64,000 bases of DNA from an uncultured Burkholderiales bacterium (GTDB taxonomy: Bacteria > Pseudomonadota > Gammaproteobacteria > Burkholderiales > Eutrophovitaceae): the NCBI GenBank assembly GCA_951812315.1, contig CATOSA010000040.1:43082-107081 (forward strand), written 5' to 3'. Positions within the stretch are counted from its first letter, which is position 1. Each line of letters begins with the position of its first letter. Shown here one piece after another: positions 20,278-29,863 of the stretch. The position numbers were made by a program, and so were the translations under genes. The notes beneath the pieces are model-generated. The model made no database searches and was not told the origin of the DNA. It saw nothing but the letters and a program-made list of their open reading frames with translations.

Positions 20278-23200
20278 ATGAAGTGCCAACAGTGCCAATC
20301 GGCAAGTCCCGAGGACTCGGTTTACTGCGTCGAGTGCGGCGCCAGACTGGGGTTGCAGTGTCAGCGTTGCGCGCAGCCTGTAGAAACGCACTTCAAGTTC
20401 TGCAACAAATGCGGTCACAACCTTTCCACGCCTGTTTCCGAGCCTGTTTCCACGGCTGAACAATCAATTGCGCACGAGCAAGCGCTCGAGGCCCGTCAAA
20501 CATCCTCACCTGAACCAGTCCGGCTTCCCGAGGGAGAACGTCGCCAGGCTACCGTGTTGTTCAGCGATCTGTCCGGCTACACGGCAATGAACGAACGGCT
20601 CGACCCGGAAGACGTGGAACAGATCATGGGCCGCATCAAGGCGAAGGCGGTGGAGATTGTCGAAGCGCACGGTGGCACCGTCAACCAGTTCGTTGGCGAC
20701 GAGGTCCTGGCCTTGTTTGGCATTCCCACTGCGCACCATGACGACCCCGCCCGGGCCGCACGCGCTGCCCTTGAACTGCATAAAATGACACGCGCGATCA
20801 GCCCGGAGCTGGAGCCGCGTATCGGTCGCTCAGTGCAACTGCATACCGGCATCAACACCGGCCTGATCGTGACCAGTCAGCGTGACGACCGTGACGGCCG
20901 CATCGGCGTTACTGGCGACACCATCAATACCGGGGCGCGCCTGAAGGCACTGGCGCAGGATGACACTGTACTACTGGGGCCGGAAACGCACAGCCTCGTA
21001 TCGGACTTGTTCGAAACGAAGCATCTTGAGCCAGTGGCGCTCAAGGGCAAGGCTGAAAAGATCACGCCACATCAATTGATCGGGGAACGGCAGACTCAGG
21101 ACGCGGTGCTCCAGCCCATCATCGGACGCCGGGCGGAAATTCGTCAATTCACTGGCATCGTAGAGGAATGCGAAGAGTCGGGCCGCGGCCAAACGATTTA
21201 CGTACGTGCCGATGTTGGTGTGGGCAAATCGAAATTGATCGAAGAGTTCCGGACCATCGCTGCCAAACACGGGTTTGAATGCTACAAGGGATTGGTCCTG
21301 GACTTTGGCGGGACCACCAGACAAGACGCCGTGCGCGGCGTTGTATCGAGCTTGCTGGGAATTGTGACGGGCACCGCCGAAGAAGAGCGTCGCGACGCGA
21401 TCGTACATGCACTCGAAGACGGAATTGTGGACGAGCAGAGAATAGTATTCCTGTATGACCTGCTAGATCTTTCGCAACCGGACGACCTGCGCGTTATTTA
21501 TGACAGCATGGATAACGAAACGCGCATCCGCGGTAAACGGGAGACGCTTTGCGAGTTGCTCAGAAGCGCCAGTGAGGAACGGCCCGGCATCGTCGAAATC
21601 GAGAATATCCAGTGGGCGGACCACATTACGCTGGAGAACCTGGCAGCCCTCGCCGCGACTGTCGCTGAAGTACAAGCTTTGATGGTCATGACCTCGCGTC
21701 TGGATGACGATCCTATTGACCAGGCGTGGAGAGCGACAAGCCAGGGATGCCCGCTTGCGACCATCGACCTTGCGCCCTTGCGCAAGGAAGAGGCGCTCGA
21801 ACTGGCGCACCAGTACCCGGACGTCAGTCCGCACTGTATTGAGCGCTGTATTGAGCGCGCCGCGGGCAATCCCCTGTTTCTTGTTCAACTGTTGCGTACT
21901 GCCGAGGAATCTGACGATGACAGCGTTCCCAGCTCGGTGCAAAGCGTGGTACTGGCGCGCGTAGACAGGCTCCCGGCAGATGACCGTCAGGCGATTCAGG
22001 TCGCGTCGGTGTTTGGCCAGAAATTCTCGCTCGAGGCGCTAAGAAACTTGCTCGGCAATCCAGGGTACCGTAGCGATAGCCTGATCGCCCACTTGCTGGT
22101 GCGGCCGGAAGGCGATGAATACATGTTCGTGCATTCCCTTATTCAGGAGGGCGTCTACGGCTCCTTGCTCATGGCGCGGCGCGCCGAGTTGCATTCTCGC
22201 GCTGCCGAATGGTTCGCAACGCGCGACCTTCCATTGCGTGCGGAACACCTCGACCGCGCAAAGCATCCGGCAGCACCGCAAGCATTTCTGGAAGCGGCCC
22301 GTGATCAGACGACGACGTTTCGCTACGAGCGCGCACTGGTATTGGCCGAGCGCGGGCTTGAACTGGATGCGGATCGCGCCACGCGCTTTACACTGATGTG
22401 TCAGGCAGGCGAACTGCGCCGCACACTTGGCCGCAATCCCGAGTCCATAGACGCCTATCGAGAAGCGGAGCAATTGGCTGCCGATGAATTTCAGCGATGC
22501 AGCGCGTTGATCGGCCAGGTTCAGGGACTGAGACTGATCGATCGTTCCGAAGACGCTTTAGTACTGCTGGAGAATGCGGAACAATCCGCCGTCGAGAATC
22601 AGTTAGCAGGCGAACTCGCGCAAGTTCATTATCTACGCGGAAATCTCTACTTTCCTCTCGGCAACCTCGAAGGCTGCCTGAAAGAACATGGCGAAGCACT
22701 CGAATGGGCGCGCAAGGCGGAAACTCCCGAGGCAGAAGCGCGCGCGCTCGGCGGCCTTGGCGACGCCAACTATCTGAGCGGCAAAATGACAACGGCGTGC
22801 GACAGCTTCCGCAACTGCGTCGACCTGTGTCAGCAACACGGGCTTGGCCAGGCTGAGGTCGCCAACCTGCCGATGGTCGGCTGGAGCGCACTTTTCACCG
22901 GTTCGCTTGACCATGCATTGGAATTTGCACAACTGGCGATTGATCTCGCCAGCAAGGCCAATCATTATCGCGCCGAGTCGCAGGGACGAAGCCTGGCCGG
23001 TTTTATCAACTTTGAAATGGGCGCATTCGCAGAGGCCGGAAAGCAGTTGAACCTGGCCCTTGACCTGTCACGCAAGCTCAACGCAAGAAGGTTTGAAGCG
23101 CACTTTATCTGTGATCTGGCCAGACTCGCCGATGCACAAGGAGACAAGACAGATGCCTTACGACTCGTCGAGGAGGCTTTGAGCATTTGTCGTGAAACCG

Positions 23201-23622
23201 GGATGAACTACATCGGCCCTACTGTTCTGGGTGCTTACGCACTCATCACCAACGACGAACAAACACGCAGAAGCTCACTGGACGAGTCGGACAAGCTCCT
23301 TCGCGAGGGCTGTGTGAGCCACAACTACTTTCTGTTCTATCGCGACGCGATGGACGTTTGCCTGGATGCGGGCGACTGGGATACTGTGGATCGTTACGCG
23401 GCAGCCCTGGAAGATTACGCCCGACAGGAACCATTGCCATGGTCCCACTTTTTCGCGGACAGAGGTCGGACCCTGTCCGCTTTGGGCCGGGGACAGAAAA
23501 ACGACACGGTCTGTGCAAAGATTCGCGAACTATCTAGCGAGGCAAATCATCTTCGGTTCAAACTAGTCGAGAAAAAACTCGAAACGACCCTGAAAAATGA
23601 AGAGGTTGCCAACACGCCCTAG
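20278..23622 (+). CDS. class III adenylate/guanylate cyclase with zinc ribbon, AAA/STAND ATPase and TPR region
   Basis: MKCQQCQ..YCVECGARL; RRQATVLFSDLSGYTAMN; FVGDEVLALFG; TGDTINTGARL; TPR-like C-terminus. Confidence 0.92.
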   Translation: MKCQQCQSASPEDSVYCVECGARLGLQCQRCAQPVETHFKFCNKCGHNLSTPVSEPVSTAEQSIAHEQALEARQTSSPEPVRLPEGERRQATVLFSDLSGYTAMNERLDPEDVEQIMGRIKAKAVEIVEAHGGTVNQFVGDEVLALFGIPTAHHDDPARAARAALELHKMTRAISPELEPRIGRSVQLHTGINTGLIVTSQRDDRDGRIGVTGDTINTGARLKALAQDDTVLLGPETHSLVSDLFETKHLEPVALKGKAEKITPHQLIGERQTQDAVLQPIIGRRAEIRQFTGIVEECEESGRGQTIYVRADVGVGKSKLIEEFRTIAAKHGFECYKGLVLDFGGTTRQDAVRGVVSSLLGIVTGTAEEERRDAIVHALEDGIVDEQRIVFLYDLLDLSQPDDLRVIYDSMDNETRIRGKRETLCELLRSASEERPGIVEIENIQWADHITLENLAALAATVAEVQALMVMTSRLDDDPIDQAWRATSQGCPLATIDLAPLRKEEALELAHQYPDVSPHCIERCIERAAGNPLFLVQLLRTAEESDDDSVPSSVQSVVLARVDRLPADDRQAIQVASVFGQKFSLEALRNLLGNPGYRSDSLIAHLLVRPEGDEYMFVHSLIQEGVYGSLLMARRAELHSRAAEWFATRDLPLRAEHLDRAKHPAAPQAFLEAARDQTTTFRYERALVLAERGLELDADRATRFTLMCQAGELRRTLGRNPESIDAYREAEQLAADEFQRCSALIGQVQGLRLIDRSEDALVLLENAEQSAVENQLAGELAQVHYLRGNLYFPLGNLEGCLKEHGEALEWARKAETPEAEARALGGLGDANYLSGKMTTACDSFRNCVDLCQQHGLGQAEVANLPMVGWSALFTGSLDHALEFAQLAIDLASKANHYRAESQGRSLAGFINFEMGAFAEAGKQLNLALDLSRKLNARRFEAHFICDLARLADAQGDKTDALRLVEEALSICRETGMNYIGPTVLGAYALITNDEQTRRSSLDESDKLLREGCVSHNYFLFYRDAMDVCLDAGDWDTVDRYAAALEDYARQEPLPWSHFFADRGRTLSALGRGQKNDTVCAKIRELSSEANHLRFKLVEKKLETTLKNEEVANTP

Positions 23623-23752
23623 GTCAGACGGTTCGCGAACTGCCCAGCGTCGGTCAACCTAGCGGCATGGCCAGCCGGGACAACGTGACTTCCCAAACTA
23701 ATTGGACGATTGATAAGAGCGATAGATGCCAATCACAGGCGGATCTAGCCCT

Positions 23753-24124
23753 TTATGACAGCGTCGGCGAATAAATCAGCATGATCACAGCGCCATCCTT
23801 ACTGCCTGTACTATGCATCGCCCCTGCTGCGCGGACGATATATTCACCGGGGCCGTAGGTCTTTTCCTGATCGTAGAACGAGCCTTCGATCACGTAAATC
23901 TGTTCAACGTCTTCGTGCGCATGCAAAGGCGCAAAAGCGCCGGCATCGACCTTCATCAAACAGATACTGATTCCGGCGTGTTCATCTTCGAGCAGTGATT
24001 TGACCAGGAAACCATCCGACTCGGTTTCAACCCAGTCAGACGCATTGGAATCAACGAGCAATGACCCCTGTTTCGGCAATGCACCCAGACCGCTTTTAGT
24101 TTGTGCGGCAAATGACTCGCTCAT
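23753..24124 (-). CDS. cupin-domain protein
   Basis: FAPLHAHEDVEQIYVIEGSFYDQEKTYGPGEYIVRAAGAMHST. Confidence 0.85.
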   Translation of the reverse strand: MSESFAAQTKSGLGALPKQGSLLVDSNASDWVETESDGFLVKSLLEDEHAGISICLMKVDAGAFAPLHAHEDVEQIYVIEGSFYDQEKTYGPGEYIVRAAGAMHSTGSKDGAVIMLIYSPTLS

Positions 24125-24407
24125 GATTTCGTTCCTGGATTATTCACAACATGTTTAGCGATTTACTAAATAGATCTACGAATGCGAAGAACGTTACGCA
24201 GTTCTGACTCCCACGGCAATACCTGACCCAATCTCATTGTCAGCCATGCTCCGCCTTTCTCAACGGTTTACGCCGGACGCGTTCACCTGAACCACACGAC
24301 ACATTTCCCGCGATGCTGACGACCAGAGAACAGAAGACACGCCGCGGCGATTTCTCGATCCGTACAATTGTATGGCTTTTTATCCATATAATTGTCATTC
24401 TTCGGAA

Positions 24408-24689
24408 ATGGGTCGGACACGCTTTGAGTGATATCCAGGTAAGTATCTGCAGAAACAGGGCATTTCATTCACCGAAGCACAGTATGCCTTCGCTGACTCG
24501 GAACGTGTCATTGCCGAGGATCTGAAACACAGCGATGAGGAGGATCGGTATTACCGCTTTGGCCAAGTTTATCGCGGCGTCCTGACCGTCCGCTTCACGT
24601 ACCGAGGCGGAATCATCAGAATATTTGGCGCCGAATTCTGGCGCAAGGGAAAAGCAATCTATGACCGCGAAAACCAAGTACACAAATGA
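24408..24689 (+). pseudogene. brnT: BrnT-family ribonuclease toxin with in-frame TGA
   Basis: MGRTRFE*YPGKYLQKQGISFTEAQYAFADSERVIAEDLKHSDEEDRYYRFGQVYRGVLTVRFTYRGGIIRIFGAEFWRKGKAIYDRE; TGA 24429-24431 sits at the FEW Trp; overlaps BrnA start. Confidence 0.75.
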
Positions 24690-24942
24690 ACGCATGGGAG
24701 AGTATCAGGTTGTCCCGGATTTTCTTCCCTCTCCCGATGAACTTGCATTTCGTGACGAAGGCGTAAAAGTCACGATCTCCCTGAGCAAACGAAGCGTCGA
24801 GTTCTTCAAGTCGCACGCGGCAAAAAACCAGACGCAGTACCAACGAATGATCAGGCAACTGCTCGATGCTTATGTAGACGCGTACGAACAACCTCCGACA
24901 AGTCGCTCATCCAATACCGTCCGCAAGCGGGCTGCCCGATAG
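24661..24942 (+). CDS. brnA: BrnA-like antitoxin
   Basis: DEGVKVTISLSKRSVEFFKSHAAKNQTQYQRMIRQLLDAYVDAY; position immediately after BrnT. Confidence 0.8.
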   Translation: MTAKTKYTNERMGEYQVVPDFLPSPDELAFRDEGVKVTISLSKRSVEFFKSHAAKNQTQYQRMIRQLLDAYVDAYEQPPTSRSSNTVRKRAAR

Positions 24943-24951
24943 GCCGATGGT

Positions 24952-27900
24952 CTAGATGCTCGCCCCCAGCTCCTCGAGCAGCGCCCTCGCTTCTTTCAGA
25001 TCCTTGGTGTCGAAACCTTCGGTGAACCAGTCATATACTGGCTTCAACAGATCGTGCGCTTCCTTGCTTTTGCCATAGGCGAGCAAGGCTGGTCGAAGTT
25101 CGCAGTTCCCACGACTTTGCTTTCTGCTCGCGTGCCCATTCTATTGACGCAAGGAAGTTCTTCTCCGCGCCCTCGAGATCATCCTTCAGTGTGAGCATCC
25201 AGCCTTTGAGGCGCAGGATCTCTGCATAGTGAGCACGTTCCCCAAAGCCGGCACGCTCAATCTGCTCAAGACACTCTTCAATCCGACGCAACGCACGAAC
25301 CAACTCACCGGAATGCGCCATTGCCTCTGCTATAACCGCCCCTCCGTACACATTGGCCTTGCCGCCACTTGCCCGCCAGACCGTCCCACTTTCCGCCAGC
25401 AGTGTGATTCCCTCCGCAAACTTGCCCTCCCTGATTGACACAATGCCAAAACGAATCGGAGCGAGAATGTCAAACAAGACAGGCATGCTGTTCTCCCGGC
25501 CCAGTCGCTGACACTCTTCGGTAAGTTCACGCAGTTCCTCAAGCTCACCGCGAAGTTCGAACAGGTCGGCGCTCTGAATCAGCGCGTAGCCAAGATTGAA
25601 CGGGTGGCCAAGTTGGCGAGAATGCGCTACCGCATCTTCGCCCAGCCGTACCGCACGGTCCGGGTAGCCCAACATCCAGGTGGTTGGTGACGTGTGAACG
25701 CCAACTGCGGTTTTGGGATCGTGATTGAGCAGATTTACGAGATGGCGCTGATCTTCCTCGTCGTAGCGAGACAGTGCCTTCTCACCATGCTCCAGACACT
25801 CGAGAAGTCCACCCATCCAGAAACGACAGACGCAGACAAGCATGTGCCCAGTGACCAACAGGTCGGCATCAGCAGTCGCCTTCGCAATGTCGAGCATTTT
25901 TTCCGCCCATGGCAAGGCCTCGGCCGAACGACCCTGGCTCAGAACATTGAACATCAGTCCGTGGAGAATCGGCAACAGCGCGTCATTGCGCGCAAGCGAT
26001 TCGGCGAGGGCCAATGACGGGTGCAAGCTGTCCCAGACTTCAGAAGCTGGCCACCCTCTAAGCGCGTGTCACGCCGTTCCCAAACGGACCCGCAAGCTCA
26101 ACTCGCTGCCATCCCGATCGCGCGAATGCGGAATCCGGGCAATCAGTCCGAGTCCATGGTCGAGATGGGCAATGGTTTCTGTTAAGGCCATCCGCTTCAG
26201 TGCTAACTCGCCGGCCTTCAGCCACAGCGGAATTGCGCCTCCACAATCGTTCGCAACTGTGAGGTGATGCGCAAGCACTTCGGGTTCGGTGCTCTTTACG
26301 TTCGGGAAGCGCGCTTCGATTGCCGCTGCGATCTTGCCGTGCAACTCCTGCCGCTTGCTCTTGAGCAGTGAATCGTAGGCTGCGTCTTGCACTAGCGCGT
26401 GCTTGAATGTGTAGGTTGCGTCAGGTGGCCGACCTCTCCGAAACGCCAGGCCCGATTCCGTGAGCTGGGCAAGCGCATCGTCAAGTTGTGCTTGCGGCAA
26501 TGGCGACACATCTCCAATCACCTCATAGCTGAACTCCCGCCCGATGGCCGCACCAATCTGCGCAATCTCCTTAACGGGCATGAATCGATCCAGCCGCGAC
26601 ATTAGTGAGTCTCTTAGAGTTGCCGGAATTGTGACGCTGTGGTGGGCGCCACCAGCGTATTCGTAACGGTTGCCGACTTTCCTGATCTCGCCCGATTCGA
26701 GAACGGCTATGGTGAGTTCCTCGACGAACAGGGGCACTCCGTCCGTTCTGGATAGGATCTGTTCTAGCAGATCCCCAGGCAGCGCCGTCTTTGCGGTAAT
26801 TCTTGAAACCATTGCGCTGCTTTGAGCGCGCGTGAGCTTGGCAAGGTTCAGACTGATAACGTGGCCATGATCGGACCAGCGATTCTCAAACTCCGGACGG
26901 TGAGTGATTACGATCAACAGCGGAATGGTCCTCACCCGGTCAATCAGCAAGTCAAGCACTTCAAGCGTGGTTGGATCGGCCCAGTGCGCATCCTCGAAAA
27001 TCATCACACAGGGCTGCTTGTTTGAGGCGGCCTCAATAAGATCGATCAGCGCGCGCAGCGTCTCGTCTTTGTACTTTTCCGGAGGCATCGTTATTGCCCC
27101 ATAGCGATCGTCGCAAAGAACGGAAAGCATCGAGGCGATGAAACGCACGTCACCTAGTGGTCGTTCGCAGTGGCCGACGATCAGCGCTTCAAGCTTGTCA
27201 AGCTTCAAGTCCGGAGTTTCGTCGCGCCTCAACTGCAACGCCCGCTCAAAACGGTCAGTAATCGGCCAGAACGCACTGTTGATATAGTAGGGCGAGCATT
27301 GATAACGAAGTGTCTGCGCACCTCGCCCTTCGAGCCTTTCTCGCAGCGCGCTCAGCATGCGGCTCTTGCCAATGCCGGGTTCTCCAGACAGGAGCACAAC
27401 CTGACCTTCTCCGTCTTGCGAGAGTTGCCAGCGCTCCATGAGAAGGCCAAGTTCCTGCTCGCGGCCAACAAGAGGGGTGAGATCTTCGCTGTGCGCAGCT
27501 TCGAAGCGACTGGCCACTTCGCTAACACCCGATACGTTATAGGCATGAGTTGGCCGGGCAATGCCTTTGAGCGTCAGCTCGCCCAAGTCCTCGTAGTTAA
27601 AGCTGCCGCCCGCCAGGCGTTGAACGCGCTCGCTCACCACGATTGTGTTCACTTGCGCGATGTTCTGTAGTCGCGATGCGAGATTCATTGTCTCGCCTAC
27701 TGCGCCTTTTTCCGCTGAGGCAACCACGACCAAACCGGTGGCGATACCGATGCGTACTTGAAGCTGGCCAATGTCAAGTACATCCAGATTGGCAAATGCA
27801 TCAATAATGTCCAGCCCCGCCCGGACAGCGCGCTCGGCTTCACCTTCGTGTGCAAGTGGATAACCGAAGAACGCGACGACGCCATCTCCAAGACGCTGGA

Positions 27901-28286
27901 AAACGTACCCTTCGTAGCGGGTGATAGATGCCGCGCAGGTGTCTTCGTACACCTGAACGATCGATTGCAATTCTTCCGGATCGAGACGCGACGCTAACTC
28001 GGTGAAACCCACCATGTCGCAGAACAACACCGTGAGTTGGCGGCGTTCGCCTTCAGGAACTGAGGATGCTGCCGCCTGAAGGTACTGATTCACTCTCGGG
28101 TTCTGCGGCCAGCCTTGAAATGGCACGCTTCAGGCGCAAGCGGTGGCCCGCGATCGTTACGCCGATGTCCTTGAGGACTTGATCATCGACCTGCGGCAAC
28201 AATGACACGTCGATCTCATTGGCCTCGAACACATCGGCATATTGGCCGAGGTCCAGGCTTTGAAGCCATTCCCGGATGCTGATCAC
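24952..28286 (-). pseudogene. SAM-domain class III cyclase/AAA/TPR protein, broken by two frame changes and one nonsense codon
   Basis: SAM (28286-28053), cyclase+ATPase (28126-26069; RRQLTVLFCDMVGFTELA), TPR (26026-25031), C-terminus PVYDWFTEGFDTKDLKEARALLEELGASI* (to 24952). Confidence 0.85.
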
Positions 28287-28297
28287 AAATGCAGCTC

Positions 28298-28621
28298 CTA
28301 GAGTAAAGCTTTTGCTTCTTTCAGGTCCTTGCTATTAAATCCTTCTGTAAACCAGTTGTAAACCGGAGCAAGTAACTCGTTCGCTTGCTTGTGCTTGCCT
28401 TGCCCTTGCCATAATCGGGCAAGCGACGTCGCGCGGCGCAGTTCCCGTCTTCGACTCTTGAGCAACGAGTCATAGGCGACGTCCTGAAGCAATGCATGCT
28501 TGAACCCGTAGGTCGCGTCCAGCGGTGTGCCCAGTCTATTTTGGCCGATCGATTGAACACGATCATTCGTCAGAGTGGCCGATCTGTTCGAAACGGATGC
28601 GAATGAGCCCACCCGGGCCAC
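28298..28621 (-). pseudogene. remnant of a further cyclase/TPR protein with large internal deletion
   Basis: GTPLDATYGFKHALLQDVAYDSLLKSRRREL joined directly to RRATSLARLWQGQGKHKQANELLAPVYNWFTEGFNSKDLKEAKALL*. Confidence 0.8.
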
Positions 28622-28681
28622 TCATCCGCAGAAAGCCCAAGATTGGGTCTGAAGTAAAGCGTGTACTCCAGCAGGATGCCG

Positions 28682-29653
28682 CTAAACGTCCAAACGCGTG
28701 AATGTCCGTTGCCCTTTTACGGGACGGTAGATCGCGCTGAAATCGAGGGCATAGTCGAAATCATCTTTCTCGAACTCCCTGTGTTCCCGAATGTTGACGT
28801 TGCGGGCAATCAGAAGTTCTTCGGTGGTTCGTGATGCCTGCACCAATGGCAGACCCGAAGGCGCCCAGATTCCCGAGCCTCCCCAGAAATCAGCGCCGCT
28901 GATGGGGTGCCGCCCCACCGCATTACAGGCGATGACCCAGATCTGATGGCTGGCGGCAGTCGAGGACATCATCAGATCCCACAGGTAACCGTAATAGATA
29001 TCTGTCTTGACGTTCAGCAACGGATACTCGCGTCGCGCCATCGCCCGCCACGACGCCAACTGAATCACCGCGTCTACATTGTCCAGCGCCGAGTACTCGA
29101 GCAGAAGCTGGGAGAACATGAAGTCGTAACAGGTCGTAAAGCCGATACGGCCGAATTTGGCCTCCAGTACGAGGCGATCGTCCTTGCCGGTATCCGTATA
29201 GACCTTCTCCAAGGTGGGCAAAAACGTCTTGGTGTACTTGTTCTCATGTTTCAGGTAGTCGCTGTCCATGGAGATGGTAAAGGTCGAGTTCAAATACTTG
29301 TCGCCCGGCCCGCGCTCAAGATTGTTGAGAACGACGGCACCTAGATCATCATTCAACAAGGGCTTGAGGCTCTTCTCGATCCAGTCAACATGGTTCTCGA
29401 TTACGGCCTTGTCCATGTAGCGGCGACACTCCGGCTGGTCATCCCAGAAATATCCGGACAGCGAGAACTCCGGGAATACGGCGACCTTTGCTTTTTTCTC
29501 CCTGAATATTTCGACTGCTCTCAGGATTTTGTCCTTGTTCGCTTCGATATCCGGAACCGAGGCGTGAATATTCGCCAGCCCGATTGACGGGTTGCTCTGT
29601 TCATCGGAAAAGAACCGTTCCGATACGAAATACTTTTCCTTGCTCGAGGCCAT
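28682..29653 (-). CDS. carbon-nitrogen hydrolase (nitrilase superfamily)
   Basis: E-K-C triad contexts VAVFPEFSLSGYF, ENKYTKTFLP, GFTTCYDFMF. Confidence 0.87.
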   Translation of the reverse strand: MASSKEKYFVSERFFSDEQSNPSIGLANIHASVPDIEANKDKILRAVEIFREKKAKVAVFPEFSLSGYFWDDQPECRRYMDKAVIENHVDWIEKSLKPLLNDDLGAVVLNNLERGPGDKYLNSTFTISMDSDYLKHENKYTKTFLPTLEKVYTDTGKDDRLVLEAKFGRIGFTTCYDFMFSQLLLEYSALDNVDAVIQLASWRAMARREYPLLNVKTDIYYGYLWDLMMSSTAASHQIWVIACNAVGRHPISGADFWGGSGIWAPSGLPLVQASRTTEELLIARNVNIREHREFEKDDFDYALDFSAIYRPVKGQRTFTRLDV

Positions 29654-29863
29654 ACTCTCGCCTCCTGTGTTCAATTTGCATTGCGACTTACGATTACAGA
29701 AGAGAGTATAGGGAATGTAACTACAAAAATTTCGGGGCAACCAAAACTATCGCCAGCCTTCGGCGCAATGCAATGACGACGCGCGCACCGGCGGCCCTTT
29801 TGGCGCGTCGATCAAATATGTGTTAACAGGATCTAATGAACCACCAATTTCAGATCAGATGAG

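Noticed and set aside
24429-26071. Idea that TGA is read as Trp (BrnT FE*YP and cyclase GTA*HALRGW)
   Set aside because: Many intact genes here end in TGA (for example the 1075-2496, 9656-10177-type and bufB genes), so a global recoding is not supported; isolated nonsense mutations are simpler.
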